Below are positions 1 to 6,482 of a DNA stretch of 64,000 nucleotides, in pieces. Position numbers and translations under genes: made by a program. How positions within the stretch are numbered: the stretch's first letter is position 1; every line of letters starts with the position of its first letter. This DNA is from Winogradskya humida (GTDB taxonomy: Bacteria; Actinomycetota; Actinomycetes; Mycobacteriales; Micromonosporaceae): the NCBI RefSeq assembly GCF_016862215.1, contig NZ_BOMN01000126.1, positions 1-64,000 of the forward strand, written 5' to 3'. The notes under the pieces are model-generated. The model saw only the letters and a program-made list of their open reading frames with translations. It did no database searches and had not been told where the DNA came from.

Positions 1-3
1 GAC

Positions 4-540
4 TCAGGACTGCTCGTCGTCGAAGATTCCTTCGAGAATTAGCCTAGCCCTCGGCGGGACCTCTTCCTCCGGAAAAACATCGGCGCACAATGCCAATACC
101 TGCGCGACCGAGGTGAATTCAAGGTGCGCCACCAGTACCTTGACGTCGTCGGCGTCCCGGCGACGGCCCGCCAACACCTTCATCGCCAACAGGTGCTCCG
201 GCGAGGCGGCTGAGACCCGCAAACCGGGGTGGTCGAAGACTCTGGAGGCAGCACTGTCACCCCCTGGTGCTATGTACACGCTCGCCTGCTCGTTCAGCCA
301 CCATTGAGGCAGGCCCAACTCGTCCGCTACGGCGCGCGCCTCCTCAATTACGACACCATGTGGCTGAAAGACAGCGTCGATGTCGCGAGTAGCGCGGCGG
401 CTGTCGTAAACCAATGACATCGCTGCGCCACCGAAGATATAGAGATCGGCAACTACGCCCCGACGTACCAGCCGATCACCTAGCCGCCGGAACGCGTCCT
501 CGATTGCGCGTCGATCGAGCAACACTCCGTCGCTGGTCAT
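4..540 (-). CDS. Minimal nucleotidyltransferase (DUF6036/AbiEii-like)
   Basis: A 178-residue protein of the polymerase-beta-type nucleotidyltransferase fold. Residues 37-41 (GGAAM) form the GG-containing helix. TRDIDAVF at 51-58 supplies the paired aspartates D53/D55 expected to bind metal and NTP. The rest is helical, as in DUF6036/AbiEii-like proteins. The ATG at 540 was chosen because its ATGA overlaps the stop of the upstream gene by 4 nt, giving tight translational coupling; longer N-terminal readings run into that gene. Stand-alone NTases of this size are often toxins of toxin-antitoxin pairs, but the substrate cannot be read from the sequence. It lies in an accessory stretch beside ssrA. 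The fold call is fairly firm; the toxin role is inference. Confidence 0.75.
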   Translation of the reverse strand: MTSDGVLLDRRAIEDAFRRLGDRLVRRGVVADLYIFGGAAMSLVYDSRRATRDIDAVFQPHGVVIEEARAVADELGLPQWWLNEQASVYIAPGGDSAASRVFDHPGLRVSAASPEHLLAMKVLAGRRRDADDVKVLVAHLEFTSVAQVLALCADVFPEEEVPPRARLILEGIFDDEQS

Positions 541-932
541 GCCACTTCCAGCTCTTGGCGCGCGACGAAAACGCCGCGACGGCGGAACGACGCCGGCGCG
601 TTGACCACCGCATCGACCCTCGCCGCACGCCCATTGAACGGGAACCAGAACCGCCGTAAAGACCTGGACCCGGCCCACGTAGGGCCATCGCGCCCGTCGC
701 GGGCTGCCACGTGCTCGGCCAGAGCAGCCAGAAACACGTCCCAGTGCTCGTCGCCGGTACTTATCGGCTCATCGACGAGGAGCCTCGACCGCGACTCGCC
801 GGGCTCCCACCCGTACTCCTCCAGGAACTCGGCAACCAGGCGCCACCGAAGCGAGTCAACAGCGCCGGTCAGCAGCACCCCGAGCTGGGCGAGAGTCATG
901 GGCTCGTACACCTGGGGCTGCTCCTTCACCAT
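537..932 (-). CDS. Partner protein of the nucleotidyltransferase, unknown family
   Basis: A 131-residue protein rich in acidic and aromatic residues, without signal peptide or membrane segment. It contains a segment EFLEEYGWEP near residue 34, a WDVFLAALAEH helix near residue 64, and a C-terminal stretch ending in FRRRGVF. From memory (not searched), proteins of this pattern recur directly upstream of minimal nucleotidyltransferases in actinobacteria. The 4-nt overlap with the downstream NTase gene implies co-translation at a fixed ratio, as in many antitoxin-first pairs. The start at 932 is uncertain: no Shine-Dalgarno precedes it, and an in-frame GTG at 911 sits behind AAGGAG at good spacing. 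I would test it as an antitoxin or regulatory partner; no domain can be assigned. Confidence 0.6.
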   Translation of the reverse strand: MVKEQPQVYEPMTLAQLGVLLTGAVDSLRWRLVAEFLEEYGWEPGESRSRLLVDEPISTGDEHWDVFLAALAEHVAARDGRDGPTWAGSRSLRRFWFPFNGRAARVDAVVNAPASFRRRGVFVARQELEVA

Positions 933-1027
933 CTAGACGTTAGTACATCTGGCGCGTCACGCTGGCCGGCCACCACAGCGGCCCCCGACCGTGCTCCAGC
1001 TAGGGCAGACAAGAGCTCACAGCGTAC

Positions 1028-1055
1028 TTGACAGCTTACATCAGAGATCTATTAT
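1028..1055 (+). promoter_or_regulatory. Near-consensus sigma-70 type promoter
   Basis: TTGACA (1028-1033), a 16-nt spacer, then TATTAT (1050-1055), within a locally AT-rich stretch. This is much closer to consensus than most promoters in this GC-rich sequence. It would start transcription near 1062, just ahead of the ribosome-binding site of the gene at 1084. Confidence 0.6.
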
Positions 1056-1083
1056 CTACCTATAGGGAGTGAGAGGGAGTAAA

Positions 1084-1491
1084 GTGAAGACCATTGAGGT
1101 GAGTGACGAGGCGCACGCGAGGCTCACATTCGCCGCTGACATTGCAAAGATTTCGCTGTCAGAGGCCGTGGATCGCGCCGTCGGCGTGCCTACCGACCCA
1201 CCAGTTCCAACCGCCGCTGAGCCCGAACACGCCGAGGGCGACGAGATCGCGATCGTGGTGACGTATCGCGGCCACGAGGTGTCCGGCTACCTGGACCTCA
1301 GGACCGAGAACGTCCGGCTTACAGCCGCACCGAAGGCCGAGCTGATTCGCACATATAAGTCGCCGAGTCAAGCAGCAGTGGCAACAGTCCGCGCCCTGAA
1401 CCCCGGACGCCAGCACCCCGAAACGAACGGCTGGCGTTTCTTCTACGGCAAGGACGGACAGCTGATCGACCGCCACCGTCGCCACCCGTAG
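1084..1491 (+). CDS. Ribbon-helix-helix protein with RAMA/DUF4357-like C-terminus
   Basis: A 135-residue protein. Residues 1-35 (KTIEVSDEAHARL, then SLSEAVDRAV) have the strand-helix-helix pattern of ribbon-helix-helix DNA-binding proteins. Residues 55-130 hold IVVTYRGHEVSGYLDL, then a SPSQAA motif (93-98) and NGWRFFY (115-121). That pattern resembles the RAMA/DUF4357 modules found beside restriction-modification systems; this is recognition by eye. I chose the GTG at 1084, behind AGGGAG, because it starts directly at the RHH strand; an in-frame GTG at 1069 would add five residues. A strong promoter precedes it and two hairpins follow. It may be a regulator that senses modified DNA, but no methylase or nuclease lies in view. 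Confidence 0.6.
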   Translation: MKTIEVSDEAHARLTFAADIAKISLSEAVDRAVGVPTDPPVPTAAEPEHAEGDEIAIVVTYRGHEVSGYLDLRTENVRLTAAPKAELIRTYKSPSQAAVATVRALNPGRQHPETNGWRFFYGKDGQLIDRHRRHP

Positions 1492-1552
1492 CCACCAAGC
1501 AGCGAACCCCCACCGCGACCATCCCACCCGACCGCCCCCGCACCGCGGGGCG

Positions 1553-1573
1553 TCCGGGGGCTCGGCCCCCGGA
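1553..1573 (+). terminator. Hairpin after the RHH/RAMA-like gene
   Basis: A 9-bp perfect stem (TCCGGGGGC / GCCCCCGGA) with a 3-nt loop, 62 nt after the stop of the plus-strand gene. No clear U-run follows. Confidence 0.5.
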
Positions 1574-1587
1574 GCAGACATACCGAA

Positions 1588-1626
1588 ACGGCCCCCTGTT
1601 CGCGCTTTCCGCGAACAGGGGGCCGT
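1588..1626. terminator. 17-bp perfect hairpin between the accessory gene and ssrA
   Basis: ACGGCCCCCTGTTCGCG pairs perfectly with its inverted copy around a CTTTC loop. It begins 8 nt beyond the 3' end of the minus-strand tmRNA gene and also lies downstream of the plus-strand gene, so it can insulate both. Confidence 0.75.
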
Positions 1627-1633
1627 CAGGCAG

Positions 1634-2005
1634 TGGAGGTGCCGGGAATCGAACCCGGGTCCTTCGTTGTTTTGTCAGGGCTTCTCCGAGCGCAGCTCAC
1701 TATGCCTCTACTCGGCCCCACCGCTCACGTGAGCAAGTTGGTGTGACGGGCCCAGTCGCTGATTAATCTCGCCGCAAGGTCCCCGCGACCGGGACCTGTT
1801 GGCCAACCTCCTAGCTGATGCCGGAGTTCTGAGCCGGAGGTGTGCTCAGTCCGACAGAGTTAGCACTCGCTCAGGCGGCGAGGGCGAACTCGGTGCGCTT
1901 TGAATTGGCGCTTGTTGTTTTCCGACGACCGATTCTCGAGACGACGTCGGCTTCCTCGGCTCGCTTCCCCTGTCTCCACGTACGAAGTCGAAACCAGTCA
2001 CCCCC
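1634..2005 (-). ncRNA. ssrA: tmRNA (ssrA)
   Basis: A transfer-messenger RNA of about 372 nt that rescues stalled ribosomes with SmpB. The 5' end GGGGGTGACTGGTTTCGAC (from 2005) and the 3' T-arm GGTTCGATTCCCGGCACCTCC (ending near 1635) carry the tRNA-like domain; the 7-bp acceptor stem GGGGGTG/CACCTCC closes with one G-U pair. CCA is not encoded. The tag reading frame is ANSKRTEFALAA followed by TGA (codons 1909-1874, stop 1873-1871), ending in the ALAA degradation signal typical of actinobacterial tags. A TAGTCT hexamer at 2045-2040 could be the -10 of a slightly longer precursor. smpB lies about 800 bp upstream on the same strand. Confidence 0.95.
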
Positions 2006-2076
2006 TTGTAGGGCCACCGCGAACAGCGGCAGCCACACAAGACTAACGCGTCCCGCCCAGGACTTCATTCCGGTAT

Positions 2077-2739
2077 TCAGCCGAACTTGCAGGATGTCCC
2101 TCGGGCGGTGCAGCTGGCGGGCGCGACCTTGCCCTTGACCTGCTTGTTTGCGGAGAAGCCGAAGGTGGCTGTGGCGCCGGGGGCGAGGGCTCCGCCGGTG
2201 AAGGTGGCGCCGGTGAGCTGGGCGTTCCAGGTGTTGGTGATGTTGACGCCGGCGCTTGCGGCGAACGTCACACTGACGGCCCAGTCGACGGAGGTGTCGC
2301 CGTTGTTGGTGACCTGGAGGTAGCCGATGAAGCCCGTGTCCCAGCTCGCGGTGGTCCGGTAGCGCGCGCTCAAGACGGCGGCCGGCGGCGGGGTGGTGGT
2401 GGTCACAGCCGGGGTGGGCGACGACGAGACCGGCACAGACCGGGATCGGGACGGAGACGGCGACGCGGACGGGGAGGACGTGGGCGAGGGCGACGCTGAA
2501 CGAGAGGGAGAAGCGGACGGCGGCGCGGAGGGGGAAACCGAGGAAGACGGGGACGGCACTACCAGCGCTGCCGGGACCACTGAGGTGGAGGGCACCACGA
2601 GGCGGGGGCCGCTGTGGTGGCTGGGGCCTGCCGCCCGGACCGCTACCCACCCGACCAGCAGCACCAGCAGGAGTGCGGCGGCCGTGGTCAGGGAGTAGCG
2701 GGGGAGGCGAAGAACTCGGACTTGGTGCTTGCCGGGCAA
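2077..2739 (-). CDS. Membrane-anchored CBM2 carbohydrate-binding protein
   Basis: A 220-residue protein: a short basic N-terminus, one membrane segment (about 16-37), a long Ser/Pro-rich linker (about 40-125) and a C-terminal family 2 carbohydrate-binding module (about 128-220). CBM2 signatures visible are SWDTGFIGYLQVTNNGD, a WAV strand, NTWNAQ and the GFSANKQ strand. The usual first cysteine of CBM2 is replaced (SARY), while two cysteines lie close together at the C-terminus (SCTARGTSC). There is no catalytic domain, so it probably displays a cellulose- or chitin-binding module outside the cell. The start is TTG with GAAGGGA 6 nt upstream. It sits between smpB and ssrA, an unusual insertion between two partners. 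Confidence 0.85.
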   Translation of the reverse strand: MPGKHQVRVLRLPRYSLTTAAALLLVLLVGWVAVRAAGPSHHSGPRLVVPSTSVVPAALVVPSPSSSVSPSAPPSASPSRSASPSPTSSPSASPSPSRSRSVPVSSSPTPAVTTTTPPPAAVLSARYRTTASWDTGFIGYLQVTNNGDTSVDWAVSVTFAASAGVNITNTWNAQLTGATFTGGALAPGATATFGFSANKQVKGKVAPASCTARGTSCKFG

Positions 2740-2786
2740 CGGCGGTCCCTTCGCGCGGTTGATCGATGCCGCGGGGAGGTTACCTG

Positions 2787-3263
2787 TCAGTCCATGCCTT
2801 TGCTACGGCGGCCCATGGCCTTGTTGATCTCTTTCTGGGCGTCGCGGCTGGCGAGGTCCTGGCGTTTGTCGTAGGACTTCTTGCCCTTGGCGAGGCCGAG
2901 TTCGACTTTGGCGTACCCATTGTCGAAGTAGACCTGGAGCGGGACGAGGGTGACGCCGTCGTCGCGGAGCTTGCCCATCATCTTGGCGATCTCCTCGCGG
3001 TGCAGGAGGAGTTTGCGGACGCGGCGTGGCTCGTGGTTGGTCCAGGTGCCCTGCGTGTATTCGGGGATGTGCATCCCGTGCAGGAAGATCTCACCGTTGT
3101 TCTCGTGGCCGAACGCGTCGACGAGCGACGCGCGGCCGGCGCGCAGCGACTTGACCTCGGTGCCGGTCAGCTGCATACCCGCCTCGTAGGTGTCGAGGAT
3201 CGAGTAGTCGTGCCGCGCCTTACGGTTCGAGGCCACGACCTTGCGCCCCTGTTCGCGCGGCAT
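2787..3263 (-). CDS. smpB: SsrA-binding protein SmpB
   Basis: A 158-residue SmpB, which binds the tRNA-like domain of tmRNA and brings it to the empty A site. Recognisable blocks are VASNRKARHDYSILDTYEAG, the LTGTEVKSLRAGRASL OB-fold strand and the basic tail KGKKSYDKRQDLASRDAQKE. The ATG at 3263 follows GGGAG by 8 nt; a longer N-terminal reading lacks family support. It is on the same strand as ftsE-ftsX-M23 peptidase, separated from them by a terminator hairpin about 20 nt upstream, so it depends on read-through or on a promoter within that hairpin region. Its RNA partner ssrA is encoded nearby. Confidence 0.95.
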   Translation of the reverse strand: MPREQGRKVVASNRKARHDYSILDTYEAGMQLTGTEVKSLRAGRASLVDAFGHENNGEIFLHGMHIPEYTQGTWTNHEPRRVRKLLLHREEIAKMMGKLRDDGVTLVPLQVYFDNGYAKVELGLAKGKKSYDKRQDLASRDAQKEINKAMGRRSKGMD

Positions 3264-3280
3264 GGTGTCACTCCCAATAC

Positions 3281-3312
3281 AAGAAAAGGGCCTGACCATC
3301 CGGCCAGGCCCC
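3281..3312 (-). terminator. Rho-independent terminator after the M23 peptidase gene
   Basis: On the minus strand GGGCCTGGCC, a GGAT loop and GGTCAGGCCC form a stem with a G-U pair, followed by TTTTCTTG. It lies between the peptidase stop and the smpB start. Confidence 0.75.
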
Positions 3313-3329
3313 ACAATCTTACCGTTGCG

Positions 3330-4580
3330 CTAACAGAAACAGCTCGGCAGATATTTGAGCGGATTCTTCGGTACGCCGTAGAAGCGCGTCTCGAAGTGCA
3401 GGTGGTACCCCGTGGACGCCCCTGTGGTGCCCACCTTGCCGATGACCTCGCCGCGGCGGACGTACTCTCCGGGGTAGACCATAATTTTGGATTGGTGGCC
3501 GTAGCAGGTGGAGAAGCCCTTGCCGTGGCTGAGGCACGTGTAGTTGCCGTAGCCGCCGTTCCAGCCGGCCCGGATGACGGTTCCGCTCGCTGCAGCGTGG
3601 ATGGGTGTGCCGCCCGGTGCCGCTATGTCTGTACCCGCGTGTAACTGGTAGACGTGGTAGTACGGGTCGTAGCGGGAGCCGAAGTCGCTGGTCTTCCAGC
3701 CGTGCACGGGCATGAGCAGGGCGCCACCGGAGTAGGCCGCGCCGCCGCCGTTGCGGTCGTCCCAGCCGCGGAGCGCGTTCTGGATCCGGGCCTCCTCGGC
3801 CTTGGCCTGTTCGTATTTCGCGAGGACGGCAGAGCGCTGCGAGCGAGCGACGTGCAGGGCGTCCTTGCGGCTCTGGGTCAGGTGGACCACTGCGGCCCGG
3901 GCCTGCTCCGCAGCCTTCTGGGCGGCCCGTGCGGCGTTCAGCTTGGCGGTTGCCTCACGCTCGGCGTCCTCGGCGGTGCGCTTGGCGAGTCCGGCCTTGT
4001 CCTGTTCGGTACGCGCGGAGCGCCGCGCCGCCATGAACTGGTCGACGCCTTCCTGCTGTTTCTGCATGACCTGGCCGACGAGGTCGAGCCGGTCCATGGC
4101 GTCCTGGGGTCCGGTGGCGTCGACGAGGACGTTGATGGCGGCGAAGTTGCCACCCATGTACGTGGCCGAGGCGATCTCGTTGACGCGTTCGCGGGCCTGG
4201 TCGACCTGATCCTGCGCGGCCTGGAAGCTCGCGGCGGTGACCTCGAACGCCGCCTGGGCCGCGTCCGCCTTGCGCCGGGCTGTAGCGGCCTGCACGGAGG
4301 CGGCGACCACAACCCCCCGGGAGGTGGCCACCTTCTCCTGGGCTGCGGGTAGCGCGGCTGTCGCCGCTTCGAGACGGCGGGCGGCGTTGCGGGCGGTCAC
4401 GGTGGCGTCCTCGAGGATGGCCTCCGCCCGGTCCACGGCCTTCGACGCTCGTTTCGCGTCATCCGACGGGTCGGCCCACGCGGTGCCGGGTGCGGACACG
4501 GCCGGTGCGGCAAGGCAGAGCACGCTGAGACAGAGAACCAGCGTGGCACGCAGCCGGCTATGTCGCTGTTTGGACCCCAC
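3330..4580 (-). CDS. Secreted coiled-coil M23 (LytM) peptidase, probable FtsEX effector
   Basis: A 416-residue exported murein hydrolase. An N-terminal signal peptide (about 1-36) is followed by long Ala/Glu/Arg-rich coiled coils (about 40-270), a linker and a C-terminal M23 domain (about 300-410). The zinc-site motifs are intact: HAGTD (H314, D318) and HLHFE (393-397), with YGHQ at 360-363. The coiled-coil plus M23 arrangement matches EnvC-like activators or hydrolases controlled by FtsEX; mycobacteria use an NlpC/P60 enzyme (RipC) in this role. Its gene follows ftsX on the same strand, supporting that link. The start is GTG at 4580 without a convincing Shine-Dalgarno, so a small shift is possible. 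Confidence 0.9.
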   Translation of the reverse strand: MGSKQRHSRLRATLVLCLSVLCLAAPAVSAPGTAWADPSDDAKRASKAVDRAEAILEDATVTARNAARRLEAATAALPAAQEKVATSRGVVVAASVQAATARRKADAAQAAFEVTAASFQAAQDQVDQARERVNEIASATYMGGNFAAINVLVDATGPQDAMDRLDLVGQVMQKQQEGVDQFMAARRSARTEQDKAGLAKRTAEDAEREATAKLNAARAAQKAAEQARAAVVHLTQSRKDALHVARSQRSAVLAKYEQAKAEEARIQNALRGWDDRNGGGAAYSGGALLMPVHGWKTSDFGSRYDPYYHVYQLHAGTDIAAPGGTPIHAAASGTVIRAGWNGGYGNYTCLSHGKGFSTCYGHQSKIMVYPGEYVRRGEVIGKVGTTGASTGYHLHFETRFYGVPKNPLKYLPSCFC

Positions 4581-4700
4581 GAAAAGTCACCGTACTACGA
4601 CTCTTCGTAACTATCAGTCAAAACCGCCCAAACAGTAATCGCCGCGCATCCTGCGTACGGAATGCGCGGCGATCTTGACTGTGATTCGGCCCTGGGAGCC

Positions 4701-5579
4701 TTAGACCTTGAGGTAGAAGCGCAGGGTGACCCACGCTGTGATCGCGCTGACCAGGGCACCGACACCGGCGAGCAGAGGCAGCATCAACCACACGTTGCCG
4801 TCGGGGATCGGGGTGAGCACGTTCGTCAGGGCCTGCAATCGGCCGTCGAGGAGCGTGACCTTGCCGACGAAGATGAACACAAAGCCCAGGATCGCGCCGA
4901 TCAGACCGGCGACCACCGCCTCGAGCACGAAGGGCGCCTGGATGAACCAGTTGGACGCGCCGACGAGTTTCATGACCGCGACTTCCCGGCGCTTGCTGTA
5001 CGCCGCGACCTGGATGGTGTTACCCACCAGGAGCAACGCCGCCAGCGCCATGAAGCCGGCCACGATCAGTGCCATCACCTGGATCGCGTTGAAGATCTTG
5101 AAGACCTTCTCGAGCAGCTCACGCTGGTCGACGATGTCCTGGATGCCCTGCTGACCCTTGATCTGGTCGGCGAACGTGGAGTACTGCTCGGGGTCCTTGA
5201 GCTTCACCCGGAACGATTCGGGGAGGCTGTCCGGGCCGACCGACTTCACGAAGTCGGGCGAGTCGCGCCAGAGGACCTTGAACTTGGCCAGGGCGTCTTC
5301 ACGGCTCTCGTAGGTCTTCGACTGCACGAGCGGGTTGCTGTCGATCGACTGGTCGATCGCCGCGCGCTGCGCCTCGGTGACGTCGTCCCGGAGGAAGATC
5401 GAGACCTCGATCTCGCCGTAGTAGAAGCTCTTCATCTGGTCGACCTGCATGTACATCAGCACGCTGGCGCCGAGCATCGTGAGCGACACCGAGAGAGTGA
5501 TGATCATGGCGACCGTCATGGTGACGTTTCGCCAGAGGCCGACCAGCACCTCGTTGAGGATGTATTTGGCGCGCTGCAT
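4701..5579 (-). CDS. ftsX: Cell division permease FtsX
   Basis: A 292-residue FtsX, the membrane half of the FtsEX complex that couples cytoplasmic ATP hydrolysis to septal peptidoglycan hydrolysis. It has a short cytoplasmic N-terminus (QRAKYILNEVLVGLWRNVTM), one membrane helix (about 20-43), a large extracellular loop (about 45-165) expected to contact the hydrolase, then three more helices, with SKRREVAVMKLVGAS between helices 2 and 3, the usual FtsE-contacting signature. The ATG at 5579 follows GGAAGGAA by 7 nt. It lies 67 bp after ftsE and upstream of the M23 peptidase gene, consistent with one operon. Confidence 0.95.
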   Translation of the reverse strand: MQRAKYILNEVLVGLWRNVTMTVAMIITLSVSLTMLGASVLMYMQVDQMKSFYYGEIEVSIFLRDDVTEAQRAAIDQSIDSNPLVQSKTYESREDALAKFKVLWRDSPDFVKSVGPDSLPESFRVKLKDPEQYSTFADQIKGQQGIQDIVDQRELLEKVFKIFNAIQVMALIVAGFMALAALLLVGNTIQVAAYSKRREVAVMKLVGASNWFIQAPFVLEAVVAGLIGAILGFVFIFVGKVTLLDGRLQALTNVLTPIPDGNVWLMLPLLAGVGALVSAITAWVTLRFYLKV

Positions 5580-5646
5580 CGGGGGTTCCTTCCGGGACTC
5601 CGCGTTCTTCGATCAAGGTGTGCAAGGTAGGGCGCGGGGCCCGGAC

Positions 5647-6327
5647 TCAGCCGTAGACGCCGCGGGCCTGGTCGCGGACGATGCGACCACTCTCGATCTC
5701 GATGACCCGCCGGCGCATCTGGTTGACGATGTTGGAGTCGTGCGTGACCATCACGACCGTCGTGCCGGTCCGGTTGATCCGGTCCAGCAGCCGCATGATC
5801 TCGATGGACGTGTCGGGGTCCAGGTTGCCTGTGGGCTCGTCCGCCAGCAGGATCAGCGGCCGGTTCACGAAGGCCCGGGCCACGGCGACACGCTGCTGCT
5901 CACCGCCGGAGAGCTCGTGCGGGTAACGGTGCTCCTTGCCGCCGAGACCGACGAGCTCGAGCACCTCGGGAACGACCCGCCGGGCGACAGCCTTGGTCTT
6001 ACCGATCACTTCCAGGGCGAAAGCGACATTCTCGTACGCGGTGCGGTTCGGCAGGAGCCGGAAGTCCTGGAACACGCAGCCGATCGAGCGACGGAAGTGC
6101 GGGACCTTCCACGACCGCAGCGTGGTGACGTCCTTGGCGTTCACCACGACCTTGCCCCTGGTGGGAGCCACCTCGTGCAGCAGCAGCTTGATGATCGTCG
6201 ACTTCCCGGACCCGGAGGGACCGATGAAGAAAACGAACTCACCCTTGTCGATACCGACGCTGACGTCGTCCAACGACGGCCGCGACGCCTTTGGATACGT
6301 CTTCGTCACGTTCTCGAGCTGAATCAC
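5647..6327 (-). CDS. ftsE: Cell division ATP-binding protein FtsE
   Basis: A 226-residue ABC ATPase. Walker A is GPSGSGKS (36-43), the Q-loop region is FQDFRLLPNRT (from 87), the ABC signature is LSGGEQQR (139-146), Walker B is LILLADEP (158-165) and the switch histidine is in VTHDS. It is the cytoplasmic partner of FtsX. The start is set at GTG 6327: family members begin MI-LEHVTK, and a TAGACT hexamer ends 8 nt upstream with TTGGAG 16 nt before it, a leaderless promoter. The in-frame TTG at 6363 is then the -35 element, not a start codon. Confidence 0.95.
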   Translation of the reverse strand: MIQLENVTKTYPKASRPSLDDVSVGIDKGEFVFFIGPSGSGKSTIIKLLLHEVAPTRGKVVVNAKDVTTLRSWKVPHFRRSIGCVFQDFRLLPNRTAYENVAFALEVIGKTKAVARRVVPEVLELVGLGGKEHRYPHELSGGEQQRVAVARAFVNRPLILLADEPTGNLDPDTSIEIMRLLDRINRTGTTVVMVTHDSNIVNQMRRRVIEIESGRIVRDQARGVYG

Positions 6328-6335
6328 GGGTGGAG

Positions 6336-6363
6336 AGTCTACGCGGTGTAACGAAAACTCCAA
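6336..6363 (-). promoter_or_regulatory. Leaderless promoter of ftsE
   Basis: TTGGAG (6363-6358), a 16-nt spacer, then TAGACT (6341-6336), ending 8 nt before the GTG start at 6327. The expected transcription start nearly coincides with the start codon. Confidence 0.6.
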
Positions 6364-6419
6364 GCCCAGCGGTCACCGTCTTTTGCACTTCTCCCGGCAA
6401 GATCCGCACGCGGCGTGAG

Positions 6420-6447
6420 CGCCGTCTGACTCTTCGTTCAGACGGCG
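6420..6447 (-). terminator. Hairpin after prfB
   Basis: A 10-bp perfect stem (CGCCGTCTGA / TCAGACGGCG) with an 8-nt loop, 35 nt beyond the prfB stop and upstream of the ftsE promoter. Confidence 0.65.
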
Positions 6448-6482
6448 TGTCGCCCCTATCGGACGACAGAGCACTGACGCGC

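Noticed and set aside
1634..1680. A tRNA gene at the GGTTCGATTCCCGGCACC T-arm
   Set aside because: No anticodon arm follows; it is the 3' half of the tmRNA tRNA-like domain.
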